Source: Chloroflexota bacterium (GTDB lineage Bacteria; Chloroflexota; Dehalococcoidia; Lucifugimonadales; UBA3495). From it: a DNA stretch of 39,097 nucleotides. The position numbers and the translations under genes were made by a program. Below are positions 38,973 through 39,097 of the stretch, piece by piece. The DNA lies in the NCBI GenBank assembly GCA_009840165.1, contig VXOG01000082.1, positions 1 through 39,097 on the forward strand, read 5' to 3'. The number at the start of each line of letters is the position of its first letter. Positions within the stretch are counted from its first letter, which is position 1. The notes below the pieces were generated by a model. It saw only the letters and a program-made list of their open reading frames with translations, did not search any database and had not been told where the DNA came from.

Positions 38973-39097
38973 TCAGACGCTCGCCCGTTCCCCAACCCTT
39001 CGCCAAGCGTTGAACGCCAGGGCGGCGACCATCAAGTACCCGCCGAGCAGTTTCTTGAACGCCGCCTGCAACTCTCCGTCCTTCAAGCTGGTCCACG
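38973..39097 (-). CDS. 3' end of a membrane protein gene entering from the right
   Basis: The minus frame reads WTSLKDGELQAAFKKLLGGY, then LMVAALAFNAWRRVGERASV and a stop at 38975-38973. A hydrophobic helix followed by a basic tail looks like the C-terminal helix of an integral membrane protein. A TauE/SafE-like or other transporter is possible. Too little is visible to name it. Confidence 0.4.
   Translation of the reverse strand, partial: WTSLKDGELQAAFKKLLGGYLMVAALAFNAWRRVGERASV

Overview
The window is high-GC bacterial DNA from a free-living or host-associated bacterium, probably a Chloroflexota of the SAR202/Dehalococcoidia kind. That placement is an inference: the mix of flavin/F420-type luciferase-like oxidoreductases, family III CoA-transferases, a kynurenine-formamidase-like cyclase, an acyl-CoA synthetase, orphan MFS carriers and large FN3/Calx-beta/GLUG surface proteins is typical of those lineages. 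No rRNA, tRNA or CRISPR array was seen.

Layout. 1-3544: a minus-strand accessory cluster with a DUF488 protein, a frameshifted RCC1-repeat lipoprotein, a truncated dual-OB-like gene, a HigBA-like toxin-antitoxin pair and a TrpF-like TIM-barrel protein. 3700-16300: a catabolic block (acyl-CoA synthetase, two luciferase-like oxidoreductases of which one is frameshifted, two MFS transporters, a cyclase-family hydrolase, a CoA-transferase) carrying a BrnTA pair, a lone HigA and an SF2 helicase. 16394-16708: a CoA-transferase cut off after about 95 residues, which marks a recombination junction.

16823-19800: the most interesting part, five closely packed minus-strand genes. In transcription order they are a small HExxH metallopeptidase, a VapB-like antitoxin, a PIN toxin with an in-frame amber stop, a CD-NTase (CBASS-type nucleotide cyclase) and a SLOG-domain protein. 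Gaps are +12, -13, +15 and +15 nt, so they could be one transcript. The last two genes look like a minimal CBASS-like pair whose only visible effector is a SLOG protein.

19991-30663: a cell-surface region with a secreted FN3/cadherin/metzincin protease, a Calx-beta lipoprotein behind it, a divergent GLUG-repeat protein, a tiny two-helix membrane protein overlapping its stop, and another lipoprotein. 30746-34217: a broken N6-adenine methylase gene (one stop, one frameshift) and a Phd/VapC pair with a 16-bp tandem repeat over its promoter. 34879-39097: a receiver-only response regulator, a GYD protein, a T5orf172/GIY-YIG nuclease, small membrane or secreted proteins, an amino-acid-type solute-binding lipoprotein and the 3' end of a membrane protein.

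Two themes cross the window. First, four genes are interrupted by one-base changes in short homopolymers and two by single in-frame stops, so either the assembly has residual indel errors or the accessory genes are decaying. Second, short palindromic or inverted-repeat elements recur between genes, some in two copies within the window.
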